The translations under genes and the position numbers were made by a program. The notes beneath the pieces are model-generated. The model was not told where the DNA came from, did not search any database, and saw only the letters and a program-made list of their open reading frames with translations. Of a stretch of DNA of 45,490 bases, positions 15,365 through 22,795 are shown one piece after another; the stretch's first letter is position 1; each line of letters starts with the position of its first letter. Source of the DNA: Trebonia sp035294225 (GTDB lineage: Bacteria > Actinomycetota > Actinomycetes > Streptosporangiales > Streptosporangiaceae); the NCBI GenBank assembly GCA_035294225.1, contig DATGLH010000040.1, positions 1 to 45,490 on the forward strand. Reading direction: 5' to 3'.

Positions 15365-15397
15365 GTGACGGCACGAGACCGGAGGAGGCAGAGCTGA
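15365..15397 (+). CDS. candidate leaderless ten-codon leader peptide coupled to pgeF
   Basis: GTG 15365 opens VTARDRRRQS and stops at TGA 15395-15397; the last base of the stop is the first base of the pgeF ATG (TGATG). The GTG is exactly where a transcript from TACCCT would begin. A leaderless ribosome finishing here would terminate on the pgeF start, next to its GGAGGAGG site, allowing coupling. The three consecutive arginine codons (CGG AGG AGG) include rare AGG codons, but these also form the Shine-Dalgarno, so the peptide may be a by-product. Real translation is unproven. Confidence 0.35.
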   Translation: MTARDRRRQS

Positions 15398-16242
15398 TGG
15401 CGGCACCGGCCGCGGCCACGTCGGAGTTCCGCCGGCGGGCAGACCTGGACGTGCTGACCTGGCCGGCCTTCGACGGGCCCGATCTCGACGTGCTGGTGAC
15501 GACGCGCGGCGGCGGGGTCTCGTCGGGCCCGTACGCCTCGCTCAACCTCGGCCTGCACGTGGGCGACCGGGCCGAAGACGTGCTGGAGAACCGGCGCCGC
15601 GCCGCGGCCGCCCTGGGGGCGGACCTCGGCGACATGGTCTTCTGCAACCAGGCGCACGGGCGCGAGGTGCGCATCGTCTGCGCCGCGGACCGGGGACGCG
15701 GCGCCTTCAGCCTGGATGACGCGATCGCGCAGACGGATGCGCTGGTCACCGCGGAGCCCGGCGTGGCGCTTGTGGTCATGGTCGCGGACTGCGTGCCCAT
15801 CGTGCTCTACGACCCGGTCGCGCACGTGCTCGCCTGCGTGCACGCCGGGTGGCGCGGCACGGTCGCGCGGGTGAGCGAGGCGGCCGTGGCCGCGATGCGC
15901 ACGCTCGGGGCGAGCCCCGGGAACGTGATCGCGGGCCTCGGGCCGGCGATTGCGCCCGGCCGGTACCAGGTGGGCGCGGATGTCGTCGAGGCCGCGGAGC
16001 GGGGCCTGGGCGGCGCGGCCGGCGACGTCATCCGCCCCGACGGAACCGGCAAGTGGCTCTTCGACCTGTGGGCCGCCAACCGGATCGTGCTGCGCGAGGC
16101 GGGCGTTGCCGACGGGCACATCAGCGTCGCCGCGATCGCGACGGGGTCCGCGGGGCCCGGCCTGTTCTTCAGCGACCGCGAGGTCCGGCCCTGCGGCCGG
16201 TTCGCGGCGATCGCGCGGCTGCGCCCGCGGGGCGGCCGGTGA
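15397..16242 (+). CDS. pgeF: laccase-domain / YfiH (PgeF) family peptidoglycan-editing factor
   Basis: A 281-aa cytoplasmic protein of the DUF152/YfiH family. The single zinc site is intact: His87 in NQAHG, Cys132 in VADCVP and His149 in HAGWRG. Historically called multicopper polyphenol oxidase or laccase-domain protein; other members were described as purine nucleoside phosphorylases, and in Escherichia coli YfiH (PgeF) limits wrong incorporation of L-Ser for L-Ala in muropeptide precursors. The genetic context here strongly favours the cell-wall role: its stop overlaps murL (GTGA) and murL overlaps murD2 (ATGA), so all three are made from one message. I start it at ATG 16 codons before the conserved LTWPAFDG, behind GGAGGAGG with eight bases spacing; an upstream in-frame extension to 15037 has no codon bias. 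In many actinomycetes this family sits beside ftsZ, so this linkage is notable. Confidence 0.9.
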   Translation: MAAPAAATSEFRRRADLDVLTWPAFDGPDLDVLVTTRGGGVSSGPYASLNLGLHVGDRAEDVLENRRRAAAALGADLGDMVFCNQAHGREVRIVCAADRGRGAFSLDDAIAQTDALVTAEPGVALVVMVADCVPIVLYDPVAHVLACVHAGWRGTVARVSEAAVAAMRTLGASPGNVIAGLGPAIAPGRYQVGADVVEAAERGLGGAAGDVIRPDGTGKWLFDLWAANRIVLREAGVADGHISVAAIATGSAGPGLFFSDREVRPCGRFAAIARLRPRGGR

Positions 16243-17630
16243 GCGAGTCACCTCGCCGCGGGAACGTCTTCCGCTACGAGTCCTACGAGACCGACGCGGC
16301 GGCGGGCCTGCTCTCCTGCTGGTACAGCCTCGACGGACGGCGGTTCTCCGAACGGTTCACGCTGAGCCCGGACGGGCGGTGGGACACGCCCGCCGCCCGC
16401 GCGGCCGCGCGGCTGGTGTTCCTGCTCGCGGGCGTCTCCTACTACAAGACGGCCGCCCCGCCCGTCATCGACCTGGGCGCGATCGCGGTCACCGAGACCG
16501 AGCGCGCCTTCCTGCGCGAGTACTACCTCCAGGGCCTGGGCGAATTCGCCTACCAGAACGGGCTTGACCTGACGCCGCTGCGCATCGAGGGGCCCGCGGC
16601 CCAGGCGCCCGGGCCCGCGGCCGCCCCGCCCCGCCGCCCGCCGGGGCGGGGCGGGCCGCGGGCGCTCGTGCCGTTCGGCGGCGGCATCGACTCGATAGTG
16701 ACGGTGGAGCAGGTGCGGCAGCGCGCCGACGCCGCCCTCTTCGTGGTGAGCAGGCCGGGAGACCGGTTCGCGGCCATCGAGCGTCCCGCGGCCGTGACCG
16801 GCCTGCCGGTCATCCGGGCGGACCGCGAGATCGACCCGCAGCTGCTGCGCTCGAAGGACCTCGGGTTCCTCAACGGGCACGTGCCGGTGACGGGGATCCT
16901 CTCCGCCGTCGCCGTCCTGGCGGCCGCGCTGGAAGGCCGCGACACCGTCGTGATGTCCAACGAGTGGTCGGCGTCCATCCCCACGCTTGAGGACCGCGGC
17001 CGGACGGTGAACCACCAGTACTCCAAGAGCGAGTCGTTCGAGGCGGGTTTCCGCGCGGTGCTCGCCGGCGCCGGCGCCGGGCTCCCGGACTACTTTTCCC
17101 TGCTGCGGCCTCGCACGGAGCTGTGGGTCGCGGAGCGGTTCGCCGCCCTGAGGAGATACCACGCCTCGTTCCGCAGCTGCAACAGGGCCTTCCACATCGA
17201 CAAGGCGCTGCGCCTGGACCACTGGTGCGGGCACTGCGACAAATGCTGCTTCATCGACCTGATCCTCGCGCCGTTCCTGCCCGTCACGGAGCTGGAGCGG
17301 ATCTTCGCGGGCGGAGACCGGCCGGCGTCTCCCGGCAGCCGTGAACCGCTGGCCGATCCCGCGCAGGCCGACAGGTTCCGCGCGCTGCTCGGCACGTCCG
17401 CCGGCAGCAAGCCCTTCGAGTGCGTCGGCGAGGTCAACGAGTGCCGTGCGGCGGCGCTGCTCGCCGCGCGGCGGCCCGACCGGGCCGACAGCAAGCTCTT
17501 GCAGGAACTCGCCGCCGAGGTCGCCGCCCTGCCGGACGCGCCGACGCCCGCGGCGTCGGCTGCCATGCTGCGCCCGGTCGGCGCGCACTTCATTCCGCCC
17601 GCCTTCGCGTCCGAGGACCTGCTCAGATGA
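16239..17630 (+). CDS. murL: UDP-MurNAc-L-Ala-L-Glu epimerase MurL
   Basis: A 463-aa protein matching MurL, which converts the terminal L-Glu of UDP-MurNAc-L-Ala-L-Glu to D-Glu in an ATP-dependent reaction, replacing glutamate racemase. The visible motifs are a PP-loop-like nucleotide site, PFGGGIDSIVT (GGGIDS at 147-152), VMSNEWSAS in the middle, and the cysteine cluster HWCGHCDKCCFIDL (328-341). A Pro/Gly-rich linker (about 118-140) precedes the PP-loop. GTG 16239 overlaps the pgeF stop as GTGA, and the stop overlaps the murD2 start as ATGA, which fixes both ends. MurL and MurD2 were first characterised together in Xanthomonas oryzae, and homologues occur in some actinomycetes. The adjacent MurD2 makes the call confident. 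Whether the host also keeps a MurI racemase cannot be seen from this window. Confidence 0.93.
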   Translation: MSESPRRGNVFRYESYETDAAAGLLSCWYSLDGRRFSERFTLSPDGRWDTPAARAAARLVFLLAGVSYYKTAAPPVIDLGAIAVTETERAFLREYYLQGLGEFAYQNGLDLTPLRIEGPAAQAPGPAAAPPRRPPGRGGPRALVPFGGGIDSIVTVEQVRQRADAALFVVSRPGDRFAAIERPAAVTGLPVIRADREIDPQLLRSKDLGFLNGHVPVTGILSAVAVLAAALEGRDTVVMSNEWSASIPTLEDRGRTVNHQYSKSESFEAGFRAVLAGAGAGLPDYFSLLRPRTELWVAERFAALRRYHASFRSCNRAFHIDKALRLDHWCGHCDKCCFIDLILAPFLPVTELERIFAGGDRPASPGSREPLADPAQADRFRALLGTSAGSKPFECVGEVNECRAAALLAARRPDRADSKLLQELAAEVAALPDAPTPAASAAMLRPVGAHFIPPAFASEDLLR

Positions 17631-18976
17631 CGGCGACGGCGGCACGGTCCACGCTCGCCTGGTCAGATCTGCGCGGCGCCCGGGCCGGCGTCTGGGGCCT
17701 TGGCCAGGAGGGCATGGCCAGCCTGCGCAAGCTGCGCTCCATGGGCGCGGAACCGGTGCTCGTCGACGACAAGCCGGTGCCGGGCGGCGTGGCCGGGCAG
17801 CCCGTCCTGGTGACCAGCGAAGGCGGCCTCGACGCGCTCAGGGGCTGCGACGTCGTGGTCAAGACACCGGGGATCAGCCGCTACCGGCCCGAGGTGGCCG
17901 ACCTCACGGGGCGGGGCATCCCCGTCGTCGGCGGGCTGGGGCTCTGGCTCCAGGAGGCTCCGCTGGAACGGGTGGTCTGCATCACCGGCACCAAGGGCAA
18001 GAGCACCGTGACGTCCGTCGCCGGGCACCTGCTGGCCGGGCTCGGTTACCGGTGCATGGTCGGCGGCAACATCGGCGTGCCCCCGTACGACCCGCAGTCG
18101 CCCGCCGGACCGTGGGATTACTGGGTCGTCGAGGTCTCCAGCTATCAGGCGACCGACCTTGCCTCCTCGCCTCCCGTGGTCGCCGTGACGTCGCTCAGCC
18201 CCGATCATCTCCCCTGGCACGGCGGGGTCGACCGGTACTACGCCGACAAGCTGTCCGCGTGCTCTCAGCCGGGCGCGGACCTGACGGTCGCCAACGGCGA
18301 CAGCGATCTGATCCGCGAACGGGTCAAGCAGCTCGGGCCCCGGGTGGAGTGGGTGCGCGCGGCCGACGAGCCCGGGGCGACCTGGATGGCGCCCCTCGGC
18401 CTGCTGGGTGCCCACAACCGGCGCAACGCGCTGATCGCGAGACGGTGCCTCATCGCGCTCGGCGTTGAGGAGGCCGCCGACGACGACGCGCTTCGCGCCG
18501 CGGCGGAGGGGTACCGCCCGCTGCAAAGCCGCCTGCAAGTCATCGGCGACATCGCGGGGGTGACCTTCGTGGACGACAGCCTGTCCACGAACGTCCTGCC
18601 GGCCATGGCGGCGCTCGACGCGTTCCCCGGCCGCCGGGTCGCGCTGATCGTCGGCGGCCAGGACCGCGGCATCGACTACGCCCCGCTGGCAGCCGGCGTG
18701 CTCGCCAGGAAGGCGCCGACGTTCGTGCTGACCCTCCCGGACAGCGGCCCCCGCATCAGCGCGGCTTTCGCCTCGGCCGGCTCCCCGGACGGGGCCGGCG
18801 GTTTCGCGGGCGTGACCGACTGCCCGGACCTGGACGCCGCCGTGACGGCGGGCTTCGGCTGGGCGCGCCCGGACGGCGTCGTGCTGCTTTCCCCGGCCGC
18901 GCCGAGCTTCGGCCGCTTCCGCGACTACCGCGACCGCGCCGAGGCGTTCACCCGCGCGATGCGCGCCTGCGCATGA
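17627..18976 (+). CDS. murD2: UDP-MurNAc-L-alanine--L-glutamate ligase MurD2
   Basis: A 449-aa Mur ligase in the MurD group. The N-terminal Rossmann-like domain (1-105) has GVWGLGQEGMASLR; the central ATPase has ITGTKGKST (GTKGKST at 121-127) and the conserved EVSSYQ; the domain-3 region has HNRRNALIA, DDSLSTN and IVGGQDRGIDY. It ligates L-Glu, rather than the D-Glu used by MurD, to UDP-MurNAc-L-Ala in the cytoplasm; the product is the substrate of MurL. The specific MurD2 assignment rests on the adjoining murL; sequence alone would allow MurD. ATG 17627 overlaps the murL stop (ATGA); the frame is open upstream to 17420 but only inside murL. No strong hairpin directly follows the stop. Confidence 0.92.
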   Translation: MTATAARSTLAWSDLRGARAGVWGLGQEGMASLRKLRSMGAEPVLVDDKPVPGGVAGQPVLVTSEGGLDALRGCDVVVKTPGISRYRPEVADLTGRGIPVVGGLGLWLQEAPLERVVCITGTKGKSTVTSVAGHLLAGLGYRCMVGGNIGVPPYDPQSPAGPWDYWVVEVSSYQATDLASSPPVVAVTSLSPDHLPWHGGVDRYYADKLSACSQPGADLTVANGDSDLIRERVKQLGPRVEWVRAADEPGATWMAPLGLLGAHNRRNALIARRCLIALGVEEAADDDALRAAAEGYRPLQSRLQVIGDIAGVTFVDDSLSTNVLPAMAALDAFPGRRVALIVGGQDRGIDYAPLAAGVLARKAPTFVLTLPDSGPRISAAFASAGSPDGAGGFAGVTDCPDLDAAVTAGFGWARPDGVVLLSPAAPSFGRFRDYRDRAEAFTRAMRACA

Positions 18977-19101
18977 CTCCCTCCCGCACGGCGTCCCGCC
19001 GCCCGCCGACTCGCCCTGACTTCGCACACTCTGCGACCACTTGCCAGTCTGATATGTCCTGGTATGTCCCGTCAGAAAGTGTGTTAAGCGGAACGGCTGA
19101 T

Positions 19102-19163
19102 GCCGTAGTGGCGGACGGGGGGCCCGTGAAGGCGATGGCGGGTGCCGTAGTGGCGGACGGGGG
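19102..19163. repeat. exact 20-bp direct repeat with 42-bp period
   Basis: TGCCGTAGTGGCGGACGGGG is present at 19102-19121 and 19144-19163. The intervening 22 bases are not repeated. Confidence 0.6.
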
Positions 19164-19211
19164 TGCTGCGGGCGAGGCGGCGCCGCGCGGTATTCCCGTG
19201 GCCCTGCTTGA

Positions 19212-19229
19212 TCCTGTTAAATAACAGGA
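19212..19229. promoter_or_regulatory. 18-bp operator-like palindrome upstream of the carboxylesterase gene
   Basis: TCCTGTTAAATAACAGGA has perfect 8-bp arms around AA and lies 44 bases before ATG 19273 in a locally AT-rich patch. Its size and symmetry fit a TetR/GntR-type dimer site, and TTAAAT within it could be the -10 box. No cognate regulator gene is next to it. Confidence 0.4.
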
Positions 19230-19272
19230 AAGCTCCTTATCGCTCCGCCGATGCAGCGGGAGGTCATCGCCC

Positions 19273-20781
19273 ATGGGCCCAGCCGATCCTGAGGTCTATA
19301 CCAGTACCGGCCGGGTTCGCGGAAGCGCCGAGAACGGGGTGGCCGTCTTCCGCGGCATCCCGTTCGCCCAGCCGCCGCTCGGCGCGCTCCGGTTCCAGGC
19401 GCCGCGGCCGCCGCGGCCCTGGGACGGCGTCCGGGACGCGACGCGGTTCGGCCCGCCCGCGCCGCAGGCGCCGTTCCCGGGGTCGCCGCCCGCGCCGCCC
19501 GCGGCGGGCGGCACCGGCGAGTGGCTGACCGTGAACGTGTGGACCCCCGCCCCGCACGCGGCGGCCCTGCCCGTGCTCGTCTGGGTTCACGGCGGGGCGT
19601 ACCTGTTCGGCTCGGCGGCAGAGCCCGGCTACGACGGAAGCGCGTTCGCCGCGGGCGGGGCGGTCTTCGTGTCGTGCAACTACCGGCTGGGCGTCGAGGG
19701 GTTCGCGCAGATCCCCGGCGCGCCGGCCAACCGCGGCCTGCTCGACCTGGTGGCGGCGCTGCGCTGGGTGCAGGAGAACATCGCCCGCTTCGGCGGCGAC
19801 CCGGCCAACGTCACCGTGTTCGGCGAGTCGGCGGGCGCCGGCGTGATCTCGGCACTGCTCGCGATGGACGACGCGGCCGGCCTGTTCCGGCGGGCGATCG
19901 CGCAGAGCGTGCCGGGGACGGTCTTCACCCCCGCCCTGGCCGCCGACGTCACCAGGGCGGTCGCGGAGGCGGCCGGCGTCCCGGCGACCCGGGAAGCGCT
20001 CAGCCAGACCGAACCGATGCGCCTGGCCGCCGCCTCGATGAGCGTCACCGGGCGGATGCGGCAGTTCCCCCGGTGGGGCGCGGTGCGGCTCACCGACACC
20101 CCGTTCTCCCCGGTCGTCGACGGCGAGGTGCTGCCCCGCGCGCCGTGGCGGGCGCTGATGTCCGGCGCCGCCCGCGAGGTCGAGCTGCTCACCGGGCACA
20201 ACCGCGACGAGTACCGGCTGTTCATCGCGATGTCCGGGCGGCTCGGCCGGATCACCGACGAGGACGCGGCGACCGTCCTCGAAAGCTTCGCCCCGGCCCC
20301 GGACGGGCCGGCCGGATACCGGAAGGCCTACCCGGAGGCGGACGCGGGGCGGCTGTTCGAGGTGGTCTTCTCGGACTGGCTGTTCCGGATGCCGACCTTG
20401 CACCTGGCGCAGGCGCACGCCGCCTCCGGCGGCAGGACGTTCCTGTACGAGCTGCGCGCCGAGGCGCCGGCCGCGCCGGAGACGTTCGGCGCGTGCCACG
20501 CGCTGGACGTGCCGCTGGTGTTCGGCCCGGCGGGGCAGGGCATCGGCGCCACGCTGGCCGGGGAGCGGCCGCCGGCGGAGTTCCGCGCGCTCGGCGACCT
20601 CATGCGCAGCGAGTGGCTGCGGTTCGCGGCCTGCGGCGACCCGGGCTGGCCCGGCTACGGCACCGAGCGCAGGACCACGCGGGTCTACGATCTGCGGCCC
20701 GGCGTCGGCCCGTACCCCGAGGAGACGTCGATGCGCCTGTGGGAGCGCCATCAGTTCGACGCCCTGGACTTGTCCGGCTGA
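19273..20781 (+). CDS. type-B carboxylesterase (para-nitrobenzyl esterase family)
   Basis: A 502-aa alpha/beta-hydrolase. Catalytic triad: Ser186 in FGESAGAG, Glu313 in GHNRDEY, His409 in ACHALDVPLVFG; the oxyanion stretch is VWVHGGAYLFGSA. The N-terminus VRGSAENGVAVFRGIPFAQPP is diagnostic of the carboxylesterase type-B/cholinesterase family, and length is normal. It hydrolyses carboxylic esters; natural substrate unknown. There is no signal peptide, so it is probably cytoplasmic. ATG 19273 follows GGGAGG (19259-19264) with eight bases of spacing. An 18-bp palindrome upstream may be an operator. The stop is part of a 14-bp palindrome shared with the convergent helicase gene. Confidence 0.94.
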   Translation: MGPADPEVYTSTGRVRGSAENGVAVFRGIPFAQPPLGALRFQAPRPPRPWDGVRDATRFGPPAPQAPFPGSPPAPPAAGGTGEWLTVNVWTPAPHAAALPVLVWVHGGAYLFGSAAEPGYDGSAFAAGGAVFVSCNYRLGVEGFAQIPGAPANRGLLDLVAALRWVQENIARFGGDPANVTVFGESAGAGVISALLAMDDAAGLFRRAIAQSVPGTVFTPALAADVTRAVAEAAGVPATREALSQTEPMRLAAASMSVTGRMRQFPRWGAVRLTDTPFSPVVDGEVLPRAPWRALMSGAAREVELLTGHNRDEYRLFIAMSGRLGRITDEDAATVLESFAPAPDGPAGYRKAYPEADAGRLFEVVFSDWLFRMPTLHLAQAHAASGGRTFLYELRAEAPAAPETFGACHALDVPLVFGPAGQGIGATLAGERPPAEFRALGDLMRSEWLRFAACGDPGWPGYGTERRTTRVYDLRPGVGPYPEETSMRLWERHQFDALDLSG

Positions 20782-20789
20782 CGTCAGCC
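20776..20789. repeat. 14-bp perfect palindrome spanning both convergent stop codons
   Basis: GGCTGACGTCAGCC is its own reverse complement. The esterase stop TGA (20779-20781) and the helicase stop (20786-20784 on the minus strand) are its mirror halves, so both genes end GGC TGA with only two bases between them. The lack of a central loop makes it a weak RNA hairpin. Confidence 0.6.
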
Positions 20790-22772
20790 AGCGGCCAGCC
20801 GCCGCAGCGCGCCCCGCACCACCTGCGGGTCGGTGGTCGTCCAGAACGGCGGCAGGGACGCGCGCAGGAACTCCCCGTACCGCTTGGTGACCAGCCGCGG
20901 GTCCAGCACCGCGACCACGCCCCGGTCGTCGACGGACCGCAGCAGCCGCCCCGCGCCCTGGGCCAGCAGCAGCGCGGCGTGCGCGGCCGACACCTCCATG
21001 AACCCGTTGCCGCCGCGCGCCTGCGCCGCCCGGGCCCGCGCGCTCGCCAGCGGATCGTCGGGCCGGGGGAACGGGATCCGGTCGATCACGACCAGCCGCA
21101 GCGACGGCCCGGGCACGTCCACCCCCTGCCACAGGGAAAGGGTCCCGAACAGGCACGTCGGCTCGTCTTCGGCGAACTCCCTGACCAGCCGCGCGGTCGA
21201 GTCGTCGCCCTGGCACAGCAGCGGGAACGCCAGCGATTCGCGCAACGCCGCGGCCGCCTGGCGGGCCGCCCGCATGGAGGAGAACAGCCCCAGGGTGCGC
21301 CCGCCCGCCGCGTCGATCAGCTCGGCCAGTTCGGTCAGGTACTCCGGGGGGAGCCCGTCCCGCCCGGGCGGCGGCAGCCGGCGGGCGACGTACAAGATCC
21401 CGCTGCGCGCGTGCGCGAACGGCGACCCGACGTCCAGGGCGGTCCACTCGCTGCCCATGGACGAGGGGTCCAGCCCCCACTGCCGGGCCAGCGGCTCGAA
21501 CGAGCCGCCGAGGGTCAGGGTCGCCGAGGTGAGCACCACGGTACGTTCCGCGAACAGGGACGTGGCCAGCACCTCGCCGACCTCGAGCGGTGCCACGTGC
21601 AGCGTGGTCGGCCGGGAACTGTCGCCGGCGTCCTCCGGGCCCGACAGCCAGACGACCTCCTCGCGCTCGGCAAGGGACGGCTCGAAGGCGCTGACCACGC
21701 GGTCCGCGACGGCCTCAACGTCCTCCAGGGCCACCTGCGCCGCCTGCGCGGCGGCCGCCTGCGCGGGGTCGGCGTCCCCGGCCCTGGCGGCGGCGCGCAC
21801 CTGCGCCGCGCAGGCGGCCGCCGCGTCCCGTACCGCGGTGAGCGACGCGGCGAGCGCGGGGTCCAGCAGGTCCATCCGGCCGGGGGGCGCGGTGAGGAGC
21901 AGCGGGCCGAGCGCGCTGCCCGCCTCGGACAGCCGCGCGGTCTCCGCCTCGCCGGCGTTCCGCCCGCACCGCCGGACCGCCGCCTCCACCGCGGCCGCGG
22001 ACAGCTCGCCGCTCGCCACCGAGGTCACCCGGTCCACCAGTTCGTGCGCCTCGTCGATGATCACCACGCGGTGCTCGGGCAGGATCCCGCCGTCGCCGAG
22101 CGCGTCGATGGCGAGCAGCGCGTGGTTGGTGACCACGACGTCCGCGTCCGCGGCGATCTTCCGCGCCCGCTCGCTGAAGCACTGCACTCCGAACGGGCAC
22201 CGGTGACTCCCCAGGCACTCCCGTGCTGTCACCGAGACCTGGCGCCACGCCTGGTCGGGAACTCCGGGGACGAGCTCGTCCCGGTCCCCGCTGGCGGTGC
22301 CCGCCGCCCACTGGTGCAGCCGCCGCACGTGCGCGCCGAGCCCGCTGACCGGCTCGTACAGCGCGTCCTGCGGGTCCTCGGGGGTCTCGTTGCGCAGCTT
22401 GTTCAGGCACAGGTAGTTGGCCCGGCCCTTGAGGATCGCGAACACCGGGGTGCGCCCCAGCGGGCCGCGCAGCGCGTCGGCCAGCCGGGGCAGGTCACGC
22501 TCGACAAGCTGGCGCTGGAGCGCGATCGTGGCGGTGGACACCACCACCGGGCCGCGCTGGTCGGTGGCGAGGCGCAGCGCCGGCACCAGGTAGGCCAGCG
22601 ACTTGCCGGTCCCGGTGCCGGCCTGGACGGCCAGGTGCGAGCCGCCGGTCATCGCCTCCCAGACCGCTTGCGCCATGCGCGTCTGCCCGGCCCGTTCGGC
22701 GCCTCCGATCGCCGAGACCGCCGCGGCGAGAAGCTCCTGGACCCGGGGGTCGCCGGGGGAACTGTCGGACAC
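20784..22772 (-). CDS. dinG: DinG/XPD-family ATP-dependent DNA helicase
   Basis: A 662-aa superfamily-2 helicase. Walker A AGTGTGKS is at 51-58, motif Ia region VVVSTATIALQRQL, DEAH box VIIDEAHELVD, and near the C-terminus QGAGRLLRS matches motif VI. Four cysteines in order (YLCLNK, ARECLGSHRC, QCFSE) lie between motif Ia and the DEAH box, the position of the XPD/DinG 4Fe-4S cluster, so the protein should be an iron-sulfur 5'-3' helicase for DNA repair. Mycobacterial DinG has similar length and order. GTG 22772 has no Shine-Dalgarno; TAGCGT lies seven bases upstream on the minus strand, implying a leaderless message. It is divergent from the gamma-carbonic-anhydrase-like gene with only 23 bp between start codons. 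Confidence 0.93.
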   Translation of the reverse strand: MSDSSPGDPRVQELLAAAVSAIGGAERAGQTRMAQAVWEAMTGGSHLAVQAGTGTGKSLAYLVPALRLATDQRGPVVVSTATIALQRQLVERDLPRLADALRGPLGRTPVFAILKGRANYLCLNKLRNETPEDPQDALYEPVSGLGAHVRRLHQWAAGTASGDRDELVPGVPDQAWRQVSVTARECLGSHRCPFGVQCFSERARKIAADADVVVTNHALLAIDALGDGGILPEHRVVIIDEAHELVDRVTSVASGELSAAAVEAAVRRCGRNAGEAETARLSEAGSALGPLLLTAPPGRMDLLDPALAASLTAVRDAAAACAAQVRAAARAGDADPAQAAAAQAAQVALEDVEAVADRVVSAFEPSLAEREEVVWLSGPEDAGDSSRPTTLHVAPLEVGEVLATSLFAERTVVLTSATLTLGGSFEPLARQWGLDPSSMGSEWTALDVGSPFAHARSGILYVARRLPPPGRDGLPPEYLTELAELIDAAGGRTLGLFSSMRAARQAAAALRESLAFPLLCQGDDSTARLVREFAEDEPTCLFGTLSLWQGVDVPGPSLRLVVIDRIPFPRPDDPLASARARAAQARGGNGFMEVSAAHAALLLAQGAGRLLRSVDDRGVVAVLDPRLVTKRYGEFLRASLPPFWTTTDPQVVRGALRRLAAG

Positions 22773-22795
22773 GAGCGAGACGCTACCCTACCCAG
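22773..22795. promoter_or_regulatory. 23-bp bidirectional leaderless promoter region
   Basis: Between two divergent GTG starts (22772 minus, 22796 plus) lie only 23 bases. TACCCT (22784-22789, plus) is six bases from GTG 22796, and TAGCGT (22785-22780, minus) is seven bases from GTG 22772. The two -10 boxes overlap by two base pairs, so simultaneous melting of both promoters looks impossible. -35 regions would fall inside the opposite coding sequences. Confidence 0.6.

Larger units (their letters stand above)
18977..19272. other. intergenic region before the esterase gene
   Basis: The 296-bp spacer contains an exact 20-bp direct repeat (TGCCGTAGTGGCGGACGGGG at 19102-19121 and 19144-19163), an 18-bp palindrome at 19212-19229 and GGGAGG at 19259-19264 before the esterase ATG. 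TATGTCC occurs twice ten bases apart near 19050-19070. Frames here have no support as genes. No clear terminator for the mur operon is seen. Confidence 0.55.

Noticed and set aside
15397..16242. Reading pgeF as a copper laccase
   Set aside because: There is one His/Cys/His metal site and no multicopper-oxidase cupredoxin domains or HxH copper motifs; the name is historical.
18973..19224. Small plus-strand frame after murD2 with two VVADGG peptides
   Set aside because: The similar peptides come from the 20-bp DNA repeat; no ribosome binding site, weak codon bias.
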